Assembly: GCF_004323735.1 (NCBI RefSeq)
Contig: NZ_CP036455.1
Coordinates: 2,847,101-2,911,100, forward strand
Source of the DNA: Streptomonospora litoralis
GTDB lineage: Bacteria > Actinomycetota > Actinomycetes > Streptosporangiales > Streptosporangiaceae
Length of the DNA: 64,000 nucleotides
Reading direction: 5' to 3'
Numbering within the stretch: the stretch's first letter is position 1; the number at the start of each line of letters is the position of its first letter. The notes under the pieces were generated by a model, which was not told the origin of the DNA, ran no database searches, and saw only the letters and a program-made list of their open reading frames with translations. This document shows, piece by piece, positions 25,771 to 33,424 of this stretch. Position numbers and translations under genes: made by a program.

Positions 25771-26565
25771 GTGGTCGTTCCGATGGTGGCGGCTCTGCAC
25801 GGCGAACTCGAGCCGTTCGCCGGAAGTCGTCCCGACGTCGCCGAGCGCGACGCCTTCTCCCTGTTCTACGACCGCTCCTCGGCGATGATCTGGCTCCAGG
25901 AGGCGGTGCCCGACGCCTATCCCGGCCTGTGGGCCATGAACGACGCCGGCCAGGACGGCGAGGCCGACATCGGCCGCGGGGCCACCCGGAGGCTGTGGTT
26001 CCAGGTACACCTGACCGGGTCGCTGGAAGACGACCGCCCGCTGCCGCTGCAGCCGTTCCTGTCCTGCATCGGCGACGTGGCGGAACGGCTCGGTACGCTC
26101 GAGGTGCACGCGCTGCAGCTCCTGGTGCCCGTGCACGAGCGCGTCGCCACCCGACGCGAGGTTCCCAGACACAGCGCCGGTGCCGTGGGCGGGCTGATCG
26201 AGGCCGCGGGCTGGTTCGGCGACGGCGATCCGGGCCTGGCCCGGCGGGTCCAGGTGACGATCGACACCGGCCAGGACCCCGCCGTCGTCTCCGCGGCGCC
26301 CGGTCTACCGGCGTGGATGCGCCGGTGGAAGCAGTCCTTCTTCGTCTGCGATCCCGCATCCGACGAGGGCGACGCCGCCGCGGACCTGTCGCCGCAGATC
26401 CCCGACCACTTCTGGCAAGGACCCCGCTACCACCGCACAAGCCTCTACGGAACGCTGGGCGAGTGGTCGCCGGAGGCCCTGGGCTGGCTGAGCGCGTTCG
26501 CGGCCGAGGCCGCCTGGCAGCAAGGTGTCCGCATCCCGCTGATGATCACCGTTCGCACCCGGTGA
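25771..26565 (+). CDS. Conserved-looking soluble protein of unknown function
   Basis: 264 residues, GTG start with GAAGGAAAGG (25754-25763) 7 nt upstream. No signal peptide or membrane segment. Mixed alpha/beta composition with Trp-rich parts (LYGTLGEWSPEALGWLSAFA) and two central strand-like regions (RLWFQVHLTGSL; EVHALQLLVPVHERVATRREV). I do not recognise the family. It stands alone between the ArsR gene and the oppositely oriented DUF418 gene. Confidence 0.7.
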   Translation: MVVPMVAALHGELEPFAGSRPDVAERDAFSLFYDRSSAMIWLQEAVPDAYPGLWAMNDAGQDGEADIGRGATRRLWFQVHLTGSLEDDRPLPLQPFLSCIGDVAERLGTLEVHALQLLVPVHERVATRREVPRHSAGAVGGLIEAAGWFGDGDPGLARRVQVTIDTGQDPAVVSAAPGLPAWMRRWKQSFFVCDPASDEGDAAADLSPQIPDHFWQGPRYHRTSLYGTLGEWSPEALGWLSAFAAEAAWQQGVRIPLMITVRTR

Positions 26566-26633
26566 GGCTCCTCCCGCGCCCGGGGCGGCACCGCCGCAGG
26601 TAGCGCCCCGAACGCGACGACCGCGCCGGATGG

Positions 26634-27980
26634 TTAGGGGATGCGGGCGGCCACCCATGAGGAGATCTTGTGCAGCGGCCACTCCAGCGGTCCGCGGCCT
26701 ATCGTCAGCCGCCAGGCCGTGGCGAACACCAGGGCGGCTCCCAGCACCGTCCACGCCAGGTTGTCGGTGGCCCACTGCAGGAACGTGCCCTGCCACAGGT
26801 CGTTCTCGGCCACCCAGATCAGCAGCACATGGCCCACGTAGACGGTCAGCGCGAGCGCGCCCACGGCCGCCAGCGGGTAGCCCGCCCGGCGCAGGCCGGG
26901 CTCGGCCAGCAGGCACATGCCCAGCACCGCAATGGCCGCGCCGCCGGCCCCGGCGAGTTCCAGCGGTGTGCCGCTGTGCGGCAGGGCGGTCAGCAGCCAC
27001 ACCCAGTCGTTGGTGGGGACCGATCCGTTGAACCCCTCGGCCATGGCCGCAGCAGTGCTGGTGTAGCCGCCGTGCTCGGCCATCGCGCTCGCGCTGAAGG
27101 TGGCCTCCAACCGGTCGCGGCCGCCCATCGCGTTCATCGCCACCCACGACAGCCCGTAGCCCAGCGCCGCCAACCCGGCGCCGACACCCACGAGCCAGGC
27201 CCGCACCCGCAGCGAGCGCAGGTCGAGGCGGCCGATGGCCAGGCCCGCCAGGACGAAAGGCAACCAGGTCAGAGCGGGATAGGCGCCGGTCACCAGCAGG
27301 TCGACCACGCCGCTGCCCGAGGCCGCCACCAGCGGGTCGTAAGCGTTGATCGCCGCGACGGGCCCGCTGAGCGCTCCCTCACCCTCGATCATGCTGCGCA
27401 GCCAGAACGACACCAGCGGTCCGGCCACCGCGAGGACGGCGGCGGTACCGGCGACGACCTTCCATCGTTCGTCGATCAGCGGTACCGCGAGGACGAAGAA
27501 GGCGGCGTAGTAGGCCAGGATCACCGAGACGGGGGTGCCCAGCATGGTCAGGGCCACGCCCAGGGGGAGCATGATCAGCCCGCGGATGACCACGCGCCAC
27601 AGCGCGACTCCCTTGGCGTGGCCGGTGGCCGGGGAGGGGCCGCCGGAGAGCAGCGCGATGGAGACGCCTGCGAGTAGGGCGAAGAGGGCGGCGGCGCGGC
27701 CGGAGACGAGGCCGGTCAGCGGGTTGGTGCCGGCTTCGCCTAGGCTCCAGCCCAGTCCCACGTGGACGACGAACATGCCGAGGACGGCCAGGCCGCGGGC
27801 GACGTCCACGCCCACGAGGCGATGGCGTGCGGCGTCTGCGGCCGGGGCGGGCGCCGGGCGCTGGGCGGCGGGGGCCTCCGCGGCCGCGGGATCTTCGCCG
27901 AGGTCGGCCGCGGGGTCGGGGAGTGGAGGGCCGTCGTCGCGGGCGTCGCCGTGAGGGGGTGTGCTGGTGCTGTTGGACAC
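26634..27980 (-). CDS. DUF418-type multi-pass membrane protein
   Basis: 448 residues from GTG 27980. A 50-residue acidic/Pro-rich N-terminus precedes RLVGVDVARGLAVLGMFVVHVG (about 53-74), the DUF418/acyltransferase-3-like signature, followed by about 9-10 further hydrophobic segments. The C-terminal block LTVYVGHVLLIWVAENDL...GPLEWPLHKIS is the most diagnostic DUF418 part. Members are predicted membrane acyltransferase-like proteins of unknown substrate. The start is only 3 nt from a TGAAGCATCCCC (plus-strand) motif that also precedes the TPP-enzyme gene. Confidence 0.8.
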   Translation of the reverse strand: MSNSTSTPPHGDARDDGPPLPDPAADLGEDPAAAEAPAAQRPAPAPAADAARHRLVGVDVARGLAVLGMFVVHVGLGWSLGEAGTNPLTGLVSGRAAALFALLAGVSIALLSGGPSPATGHAKGVALWRVVIRGLIMLPLGVALTMLGTPVSVILAYYAAFFVLAVPLIDERWKVVAGTAAVLAVAGPLVSFWLRSMIEGEGALSGPVAAINAYDPLVAASGSGVVDLLVTGAYPALTWLPFVLAGLAIGRLDLRSLRVRAWLVGVGAGLAALGYGLSWVAMNAMGGRDRLEATFSASAMAEHGGYTSTAAAMAEGFNGSVPTNDWVWLLTALPHSGTPLELAGAGGAAIAVLGMCLLAEPGLRRAGYPLAAVGALALTVYVGHVLLIWVAENDLWQGTFLQWATDNLAWTVLGAALVFATAWRLTIGRGPLEWPLHKISSWVAARIP

Positions 27981-28332
27981 CCTTGAAGCATCCCCTAGCG
28001 CATGGCCGGAATGTAGGGGGTTCGGCGTGGGGTGACCGGTTGTGGCCGATCGGTGCGGTGGTGCGCGGCCGCGGACAACGGATGCGGGGGAGTAGGCGTC
28101 TGCGGCGCGCATGAGCCTTCGGCGGCTGGGGCGGGGGTGTGGCCGTTCCGGCGGTGCGCCGGGTTATGGGGAGTGGGGGAGCCGGGCGGTTCACGGGGAG
28201 GGGGAAGCGAACGGGCGCGGGCCGGAGCGGGCGGCTGTGGCACGAGGGTGGCCGGTCGCTGCGGGAGGCCATCCGGGAAGGGGCGCCGATCGATCGTATG
28301 GCGCGGCGGCCGTTGCAGCCGATCTCCGCAAA

Positions 28333-28358
28333 TGATGCATAACACATTTTATGCATCA
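28333..28358. promoter_or_regulatory. AT-rich operator-like palindrome
   Basis: TGATGCATAA (28333-28342) and TTATGCATCA (28349-28358) are perfect 10-bp arms around 6 nt (CACATT), a typical dimer-repressor site. It lies about 350 bp before the DUF418 start, with no intact gene directly beside it. Confidence 0.45.
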
Positions 28359-28707
28359 AACTTGGCTGAGTCGGGGTGAAAAGGGTGATCGGGGCGGGTT
28401 GTGACGCTGCCGGCGACCACACGTCGGTGCACGTAGCCCCGTGGCGACATGCGGGTGCCTCGGGAAACGGAGCTTCACCGCGGCGTGTCGACCGCTCCGG
28501 CGCCGTCCCGACGATCCGGATGCCCGAGGATCATCGTTCCGGCGCCGCCCGCGGCGCGTGTTGCGGCTCGTTCGGTGTCCGCGCGATGGCTCACACGCCG
28601 GGCGGCTGCATCGGAGTCGGAATTGCGCGGGCCGTACTGTTCCCTACGACGGGAAAAGCCGAAACGCCCGTTGTGTGCCCCTTCTGGCTTGCGCCCGCAA
28701 TGCGCCG

Positions 28708-28730
28708 ATAATGTACATTATGTAAAGTAA
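28708..28730. promoter_or_regulatory. 14-bp AT-rich palindrome, distant relative of the CTTTACAT motif
   Basis: ATAATGTACATTAT is fully self-complementary and is followed by GTAAAGTAA, so the minus strand reads ACTTTACAT-AATGTACATTAT, sharing CTTTACAT with the sites at 13161 and 20778. Confidence 0.35.
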
Positions 28731-28825
28731 TGCCCTTCCGCCGCTCTCTCGCCCCCGCGCCGGCGCCGCCGGACAGCCGGTGCCCGTGGTCCATGCCGAC
28801 TCCGAACCGGTAGAGGGCTGTCCCA

Positions 28826-28888
28826 CGCCCTTCGCGGGAAAACTCCCAAGGTGAGGGCCGGTTTTTGGGCGTTTTCCCGCGAAGGGCG
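28826..28888. repeat. Perfect 18-bp inverted repeat
   Basis: CGCCCTTCGCGGGAAAAC (28826-28843) pairs perfectly with 28871-28888; five more pairs (CCCAA/TTGGG) follow inside after one mismatch. The right arm lies within dispersed-repeat copy A. Confidence 0.6.
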
Positions 28889-28923
28889 CCCGAGGAAACG
28901 GACACAGCAGACAAATAGGCGCC
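28855..28923 (+). repeat. Dispersed intergenic repeat, copy A
   Basis: About 69 bp, starting GGGCCGGTTT and containing GTTTTC, CCGCGA, GGAAAC, CAGC and AGG-GCC blocks in the same order and spacing as copy B at 40857-40924; roughly four of five positions agree by eye with small gaps. Both copies lie between genes. Confidence 0.5.
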
Positions 28924-29050
28924 TGTCTCCTGGCCTACCGATGGCGAAACGAGTGCCGCAGGCCGCGCCTCTCCCCCGTTCTCGCCGCGTGGAAGCAGGC
29001 GGTCGCGCGAAGGTCGGTTTCGGGCCCCTCTCCCCTGCCGGATGGCGGAC

Positions 29051-29239
29051 TCAGTCGATGCGGGGGTGCAGGGCCGGGGCGGTCGCGCCGGGAGGACGGT
29101 TCTGGAAAGCGCAGGCACCGGTGATGTCGAGCAGGTCCCTGGCGGGCCGGCGGCGGGTCAGGTTGTGGTGGGCGAGCCGGAAGGCGCGGACCTGGTCGGC
29201 GCCGACGCGCAGGGGCGGCCCGGGGTCGGGGGGTTGGTG
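29051..29239 (-). pseudogene. N-terminal remnant of a winged-helix (HTH_42/YcaQ-like) protein
   Basis: The minus strand encodes VGADQVRAFRLAHHNLTRRR then PARDLLDITGACAFQNRPPG and ALHPRID before a stop at 29051. This resembles the first 50 residues of the AlkZ/YcaQ-like family (compare the intact relative ending at 62559, LNRATLARQLLLERA...GLQAQ). No start codon is found in frame and the remaining 300 or so residues are missing. It is a fragment next to the dispersed repeat. Confidence 0.45.
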
Positions 29240-29474
29240 GGGCTCCCTTTTCGCGTGCCGGCGCCTCGGCGGGAGTCGGTTGCGGTCGGGGGCCGATGGT
29301 AGGCGGCAGGGGGCGAGCCGCAGGCGTGGGCGTGGCGTCGGTCGGGCGGTCTGGTGCGGGGCGGCACCAGACCACCGGGGGCGGGGCGTGGGATGAGCGG
29401 ACCTCGGCCGTCGAGGCGGCGGTGTCGGCGGCCGAGGGCGGCGCCCGGCTCGCGGCGGCGGGGACGTCCGGGGC

Positions 29475-31229
29475 TCAGGCCTTGGGTACGTGTGCGCTGA
29501 CCACGGCCGACTGTCCGGCGCGGACGGCGTCGACGGCTTCCTTGAGGGTGCCGGCGACCTGGTCGGGGTGGTCGATGGTGCGGGCCCAGGCGCCGCCTGC
29601 GGCTGCGGCGATGCCGGGCAGGTCGGCTTCGGGGTCGAAGCCGGTCTGGAAGTCGTCGTGGGTGGCGGCGGCGCCGTCGGGGTGGACGCCGAGGGTGGAG
29701 AGTTTGGGGGATTTCCAGCCGCGGTTGTCGAAGATGACGGTGAGGGTGGGGGTGTTGTAGCGGCGGGCGGTCCATTGGGCGGAGGAGGGCACGCCGAACA
29801 GGTAGGAGCCGTCGCCGACGAGGCTGACGACGAGGGTGTGGGGGTGGGCGAGTTTGGCGCCGATGGCGGCGCCGGCGTGCCAGCCCAGGGAGCCGCCGCC
29901 GGAGCCGATGAGGCTGCCCGGTCGTGTGGCGCGCAGGTGTTCGTTGACGGTGTGGTAGTTGGAGATGGCTTCGGTGAGGACGACGGTGTCGTCGTCGAGG
30001 TCGGCGAGCAGGTCGCGGAGTTGGGCGACGAGGGACTGGGGGGTGATGGTGTCGGCGGCGGGTTGCTCGCGGGCGGTGACGGCCTGGCGGTTTTCGTCGT
30101 GTTCGGCGGCGAGGCGGGTGCGGCGGGCGTCGACGGTTGCGGGGTCGGCCATCGCGGTGTCGGTGATGTGGGTGCTGAGTTGGTCGAGGGCGGTGCGGGC
30201 GTCGGCGCGGGCGAAGGTTTCGGCGGGCACGTGCCACAGGGGCATCTGCTCTTTGAGGGGGTCGGTGTCGATGACGAAGATGCGGGCGTCGGGGCGGGGC
30301 GGGTTGCTTTGCGGGATCCAGGGGACGTCGGTGTCGACGGCGAGGATGGCGTCGGCGCGGGCGAGGACGGGGTTGGGTTCCTGGGTGTTCCACTGGTAGC
30401 CGGCGTGCAGGGGGTGGTCGGCGGGGAAGTTGAGCCGCATGGGTACCGACTCCAGGACGGGGGCGGCGACGGATTCGGCCAGGCGCTTGAGTTGGGTGAC
30501 GGCGCGGGGGTCGCGGCCGAGGTAGGAGGTGACGATCAGGGGGTTGTCGGCTTGGGTGAGGGCGCGGGCGATGGTGTCGGTGGTGTGGGGGTCGAGGGCG
30601 GCGGGTGCGATGGGGGTGGTGCGTTGGAGGTGGTAGCGGGGGTCGTCGGTGTGTGCGGGGTCGAGGTGTTGCTCCATGACTTCGCGGGCGCCGACGAGGT
30701 AGACGGGGCCGGCGGGTTGGCTGGTGGCGATCTGCATGGCGCGGTGGACGAGTTGTTTGACGTTGGCGCCGGTGCGGATCTCGTTGTCGTATTTGGTGTA
30801 GCCGCGGACGATGCCGCGTTGGTCGTGGACGTCTTGGATCCACTGGATGAATTCGTTGCGGCTGCCGGTGTGCTCGCCGTATTGGGTGTAGGGCGAGGCG
30901 CCGGCGAAGACGAGGACGGGGGTGCGGCCTTTGGCGGCGTTGTGGAGCATGCCGCCGATGTTCTGGGTGCCGCATTCGACGTGGACGATGACGGCTTGGG
31001 GGCGGCCGGTGAGTTGGGCGTAGCCCTGGGCTGCGGAGAAGGCGACGCTTTCGTGGGGGCAGATGATCATGCGGGGGAAGCGGTGGGCGTCGCCGGCTGC
31101 GCGGGCGTGGGCGTAGGCCTCGACGATGCCGGGGTGGTCGCTGCCGAGGTTGGCGAAGACGTAGTCGACGCCGGTTTCGGTGAGGGCTTCGAGGAAGGCG
31201 GTGCTGGTGGTGTAGGGCGTGGTGTCCAT
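29475..31229 (-). CDS. Thiamine-pyrophosphate enzyme (acetolactate synthase/benzoylformate decarboxylase-like)
   Basis: 584 residues from ATG 31229. Three-domain TPP fold: PYR domain with the catalytic Glu in ICPHESVAFSAAQGYA (about 58), central domain (about 195-330) and PP domain with GSGGGSLGWHAGAAIG and the GDG...N cofactor motif (GDGSYLFGVPSSAQW...FDNRG, about 470-500). Full length. It is annotated in related genomes simply as a TPP-requiring enzyme; the 2-oxo acid substrate is unknown. The start is preceded by the same 12-mer (TGAAGCATCCCC on the plus strand) as the DUF418 gene, hinting at shared control. Confidence 0.87.
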   Translation of the reverse strand: MDTTPYTTSTAFLEALTETGVDYVFANLGSDHPGIVEAYAHARAAGDAHRFPRMIICPHESVAFSAAQGYAQLTGRPQAVIVHVECGTQNIGGMLHNAAKGRTPVLVFAGASPYTQYGEHTGSRNEFIQWIQDVHDQRGIVRGYTKYDNEIRTGANVKQLVHRAMQIATSQPAGPVYLVGAREVMEQHLDPAHTDDPRYHLQRTTPIAPAALDPHTTDTIARALTQADNPLIVTSYLGRDPRAVTQLKRLAESVAAPVLESVPMRLNFPADHPLHAGYQWNTQEPNPVLARADAILAVDTDVPWIPQSNPPRPDARIFVIDTDPLKEQMPLWHVPAETFARADARTALDQLSTHITDTAMADPATVDARRTRLAAEHDENRQAVTAREQPAADTITPQSLVAQLRDLLADLDDDTVVLTEAISNYHTVNEHLRATRPGSLIGSGGGSLGWHAGAAIGAKLAHPHTLVVSLVGDGSYLFGVPSSAQWTARRYNTPTLTVIFDNRGWKSPKLSTLGVHPDGAAATHDDFQTGFDPEADLPGIAAAAGGAWARTIDHPDQVAGTLKEAVDAVRAGQSAVVSAHVPKA

Positions 31230-31772
31230 GGCGCCTAGTGAAGCATCCCCGGTGGGTGGTGTTTGCGCAGGGTGGGGCGGTGCCCGGGGGGTGGGTTTGC
31301 GCGCCACTCCCCTCTTTTGCGGGGGTGCGCCGGGTGTGTAGGCGTCCGGGGGCGGAGTCGGGGCGGGCACGCCGGTGCCGCGGGCACCCGAGAGCGAAGG
31401 GGACACCTGGTGTGACCAGGGGGGCGAACCCTCGGGTGCCCGACCGCTAGGACCTTACCGGACCGGGCCTGTGCAGATGTGGGGATCGGTCAACTTCGGA
31501 TGCTCGGATCGGGCGGGGTGGGGCTTCGGTCGCGCCGTCGTGTGCGCGACTCCGCACTGGGAGGTTCTCTACAATTACGTAAACGAATGCGTTGTGCGTT
31601 TGTTTGAGGTAGTTTCAGGAACTAGAAGACGTTCGCGTGTCGCAGGGCGGGTCGGGGTGGATCGGTGCTGCTGCTGGGCAAAGCAGGTGGCCCGGTTTGT
31701 CGTGGTGACCCGTGGCTGCGGCGCAGGGCGAGATCGCGCGGGTTGAACGCGGTCCGTCCGTGGAGGTGAGAG
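31230..31772. other. Intergenic stretch before the DUF4180 gene
   Basis: 543 bp. Contains the folded element at 31381-31442 and an AT-rich segment near 31570-31625 (TACAATTACGTAAACG, then AAACG/CGTTT repeats and GTTTCAGGAAC), the likely promoter/operator zone. No gene seen. Confidence 0.4.
31381..31442. ncRNA. Candidate structured RNA element
   Basis: Outer perfect 12-bp stem CGGGCACCCGAG (31381-31392) with CTCGGGTGCCCG (31431-31442); inner hairpin CCTGGT-gtg-ACCAGG (31406-31420); between them near-symmetric internal loops that each contain GCGAA. It matches no RNA family I know. It could also be a DNA-level site or terminator. It lies about 330 bp upstream of the DUF4180 gene. Confidence 0.3.
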
Positions 31773-32147
31773 GTGAGAGGTGTGGACACCGTGCAGGAGC
31801 TGTCCGGCACGCCGGTGCTGGTCTGCGCGCCCGAGGGGGCGCCGTTGGACGGCGAGCGCGCGGCCCTGGATCTGATCGGTGACATGTGGGGCCGCGGCGC
31901 CGCGTGGGCGGCGCTGCCGGCGGAGCGGCTGGGGGCGGGCTTTTTCGACCTCGCCAACGGGGTGGCCGGTGGTGTGGTACAGCGCTTGGCCAACTACCGC
32001 CTGGGGCTGGCTGTGGTGGGCGCGGTCCCCGTCGAGGCGGGGGCGGGTTCGGCTGCGGCCGCGTTCGTGCGCGAAGCCGACCGGGGCGCCCAGTTGTGGT
32101 TCGTGGCCGATCTGGTCGAGCTGGGTCGGCGCCTGGCCCGCGGTTGA
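31773..32147 (+). CDS. DUF4180 protein
   Basis: 124 residues from GTG 31773 with GGAGG (31762-31766) 6 nt upstream. Matches the DUF4180 pattern along its length: VLVCAPEGAPLDGERAALDL near 15-35, ERLGAGFFDLANGVAGGVVQ about 50-70, NYRLGLAVVG and ADRGAQLWFVADLVEL near the C-terminus. Small cytoplasmic alpha/beta protein; the family has no established function. Confidence 0.85.
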   Translation: MRGVDTVQELSGTPVLVCAPEGAPLDGERAALDLIGDMWGRGAAWAALPAERLGAGFFDLANGVAGGVVQRLANYRLGLAVVGAVPVEAGAGSAAAAFVREADRGAQLWFVADLVELGRRLARG

Positions 32148-32242
32148 CGGGCGGTGCCGGGCGGTCGGCGGGCCGTCGCGTCGAGGCGGTCGCGAACGGC
32201 GTGGCGCGGTCGGTGGTCTGCGGCTGTGTTCGCGCGCAGGGG

Positions 32243-32827
32243 TCACTGTGCGGGGTCGGGCACGGTCACCTCGACCACCTCGTCGATGATCTCGGCGAAT
32301 CCGGGGTCCTGCCAGGCCTCGGGCAGGGTGAGGTGTTCGACGATCAGTCCGCTCATGGCCAGGTAGAGCGCCACGGCGCTGCGGCGGCCGCCGGGGTAGC
32401 CCCCCTCGACGTGGAAGGCGATGCTTTGGGTGATGCCGTCGCTGATGGCGGCGGTCAGCGCCTGGCGCACGTCGGGGCGGCGGATGCCTTCCAGGCGCAG
32501 TTCCAGCAGGGCGATGTAGCCGGCGCGGTCGCGGCTGACGCGGCCGAAGAGGTCGTGCATGGCGGTGCGCACGGCTTCGCGGGTGGGGGCGGGTGCGCTG
32601 AGTTCGTCCATGCGCTCGGGGGTGGGGGCGAGGCGGAGGTGGACGCGGGCGCCGGCCTGGGTGAGGAGGGCGTCGCGGTCGGCGAAGTAGTTGGAGGCGG
32701 TTCCGGCGGGTACGGCCGCGGCGGTGTCGACGGCGCGGAAGGTGAGTCCGCGGGCGCCTTGGGCGGCGAGGACGTCGATGGCGGCGTCCAGCAGCGCGCG
32801 GCGGCGGGGTTCGTTGGTGCGGGGCAT
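32243..32827 (-). CDS. TetR-family repressor (divergent from VOC protein)
   Basis: 194 residues from ATG 32827. N-terminal HTH (residues 8-55): ALLDAAIDVLAAQGARGLTF, then AAVPAGTASNYFADRDALL with the recognition helix. The C-terminal ligand-binding domain is helical (about 70-190). It faces a VOC protein gene across about 90 bp holding AGTACT-containing palindromes, so it probably represses that gene and itself. Confidence 0.88.
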   Translation of the reverse strand: MPRTNEPRRRALLDAAIDVLAAQGARGLTFRAVDTAAAVPAGTASNYFADRDALLTQAGARVHLRLAPTPERMDELSAPAPTREAVRTAMHDLFGRVSRDRAGYIALLELRLEGIRRPDVRQALTAAISDGITQSIAFHVEGGYPGGRRSAVALYLAMSGLIVEHLTLPEAWQDPGFAEIIDEVVEVTVPDPAQ

Positions 32828-32866
32828 GGTTCGGCCCTCCCTGGAAAACTAGAAAAGACGATGCGT

Positions 32867-32888
32867 GTAGTACTACGTCCATAGTACT
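32867..32888. promoter_or_regulatory. Probable TetR operator
   Basis: GTAGTACTAC (32867-32876) is a perfect palindrome, and AGTACT recurs at 32883-32888, giving TACTA-N6-TAGTA between them. It sits between the divergent TetR and VOC genes. Confidence 0.6.
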
Positions 32889-32919
32889 TTGTTTGTCGTT
32901 GTTTCGAGGGAGGAGTCCG

Positions 32920-33336
32920 ATGCAGACCAAGAGCATGATCGGCTTTGCGCTGTCGGTGCGGGATCCGGGCGCGTGTGCGGAGTGGTTCGCCGACCACTTC
33001 GGGTTCGCGGTCCGGGTCGACATCGGCTGGTTCGTGGACACCGCCTCGCCCGATCTGGCCGGGGTCAGTCTGGACTTCGTGCAGCGTGACCACGAGAGCC
33101 TGGCCCCGGCGCTGCGCGGGCAGGCGGTGTCGGGGGCGATGGTGGCTTTCCTGGTGGCCGACGTCGACGCCGAGGCCGCGCGGCTGCGCGCCGAGGGTGT
33201 GCAGTTCGCGCTGGAGGTGGTGAGCGAGCCGTGGGGGCAGCGGCGCTGCCAGGTGCTGGGGCCTGAGGGGGTGGTCGTGGAGGTGCTGCAGCTCGTCGAG
33301 CCCGATGCGCAGTGGTTGGCCGCCAACGGCCTGTGA
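32920..33336 (+). CDS. VOC/glyoxalase-family protein
   Basis: 138 residues from ATG 32920, preceded by GGGAGGAG; a longer in-frame start at 32893 would overlap this site and the operator zone. One vicinal-oxygen-chelate domain in two beta-alpha-beta halves: IGFALSVRDPGACAEWFADH, then VAFLVADVDAEAARLRAEGV...EVLQLVEP with a Glu ligand near 120. Small-molecule metal-dependent enzyme or drug-binding protein; the substrate is unknown. Divergent TetR control suggests induction by a toxic compound. Confidence 0.85.
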   Translation: MQTKSMIGFALSVRDPGACAEWFADHFGFAVRVDIGWFVDTASPDLAGVSLDFVQRDHESLAPALRGQAVSGAMVAFLVADVDAEAARLRAEGVQFALEVVSEPWGQRRCQVLGPEGVVVEVLQLVEPDAQWLAANGL

Positions 33337-33358
33337 GTCCCGGCGCGGCGTCCGGGTA

Positions 33359-33407
33359 TTGAGCGGTCGCTCAATTCGGTCTAGGCTGTTTTTGAGCGAC
33401 CGCTCAA
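33359..33407 (+). promoter_or_regulatory. TetR-type promoter with two operators
   Basis: TTGAGCGGTCGCTCAA (33359-33374) and TTGAGCGACCGCTCAA (33392-33407) are two copies of TTGAGCG-N2-CGCTCAA, centres 33 bp apart. The first supplies a -35 box (TTGAGC, 33359-33364); TAGGCT (33382-33387) follows after 17 bp as -10; the second covers the start of transcription. A repressor bound here would block the promoter from both sides. Confidence 0.8.
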
Positions 33408-33424
33408 CCATCGGGAGGTCGACT

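Larger units (their letters stand above)
27981..29050. other. Gene-poor stretch rich in palindromes
   Basis: About 1.1 kb with no credible gene. It contains the TGATGCATAA palindrome (28333-28358), the ATAATGTACATTAT palindrome (28708-28721), the 18-bp inverted repeat (28826-28888) and dispersed-repeat copy A (28855-28923). Together with the adjoining gene remnant at 29051-29239 it looks like a site of past gene loss or insertion. Confidence 0.4.

Noticed and set aside
28591-29118. 175-codon minus-strand frame
   Set aside because: Runs through a perfect inverted repeat and palindromes; no family features.
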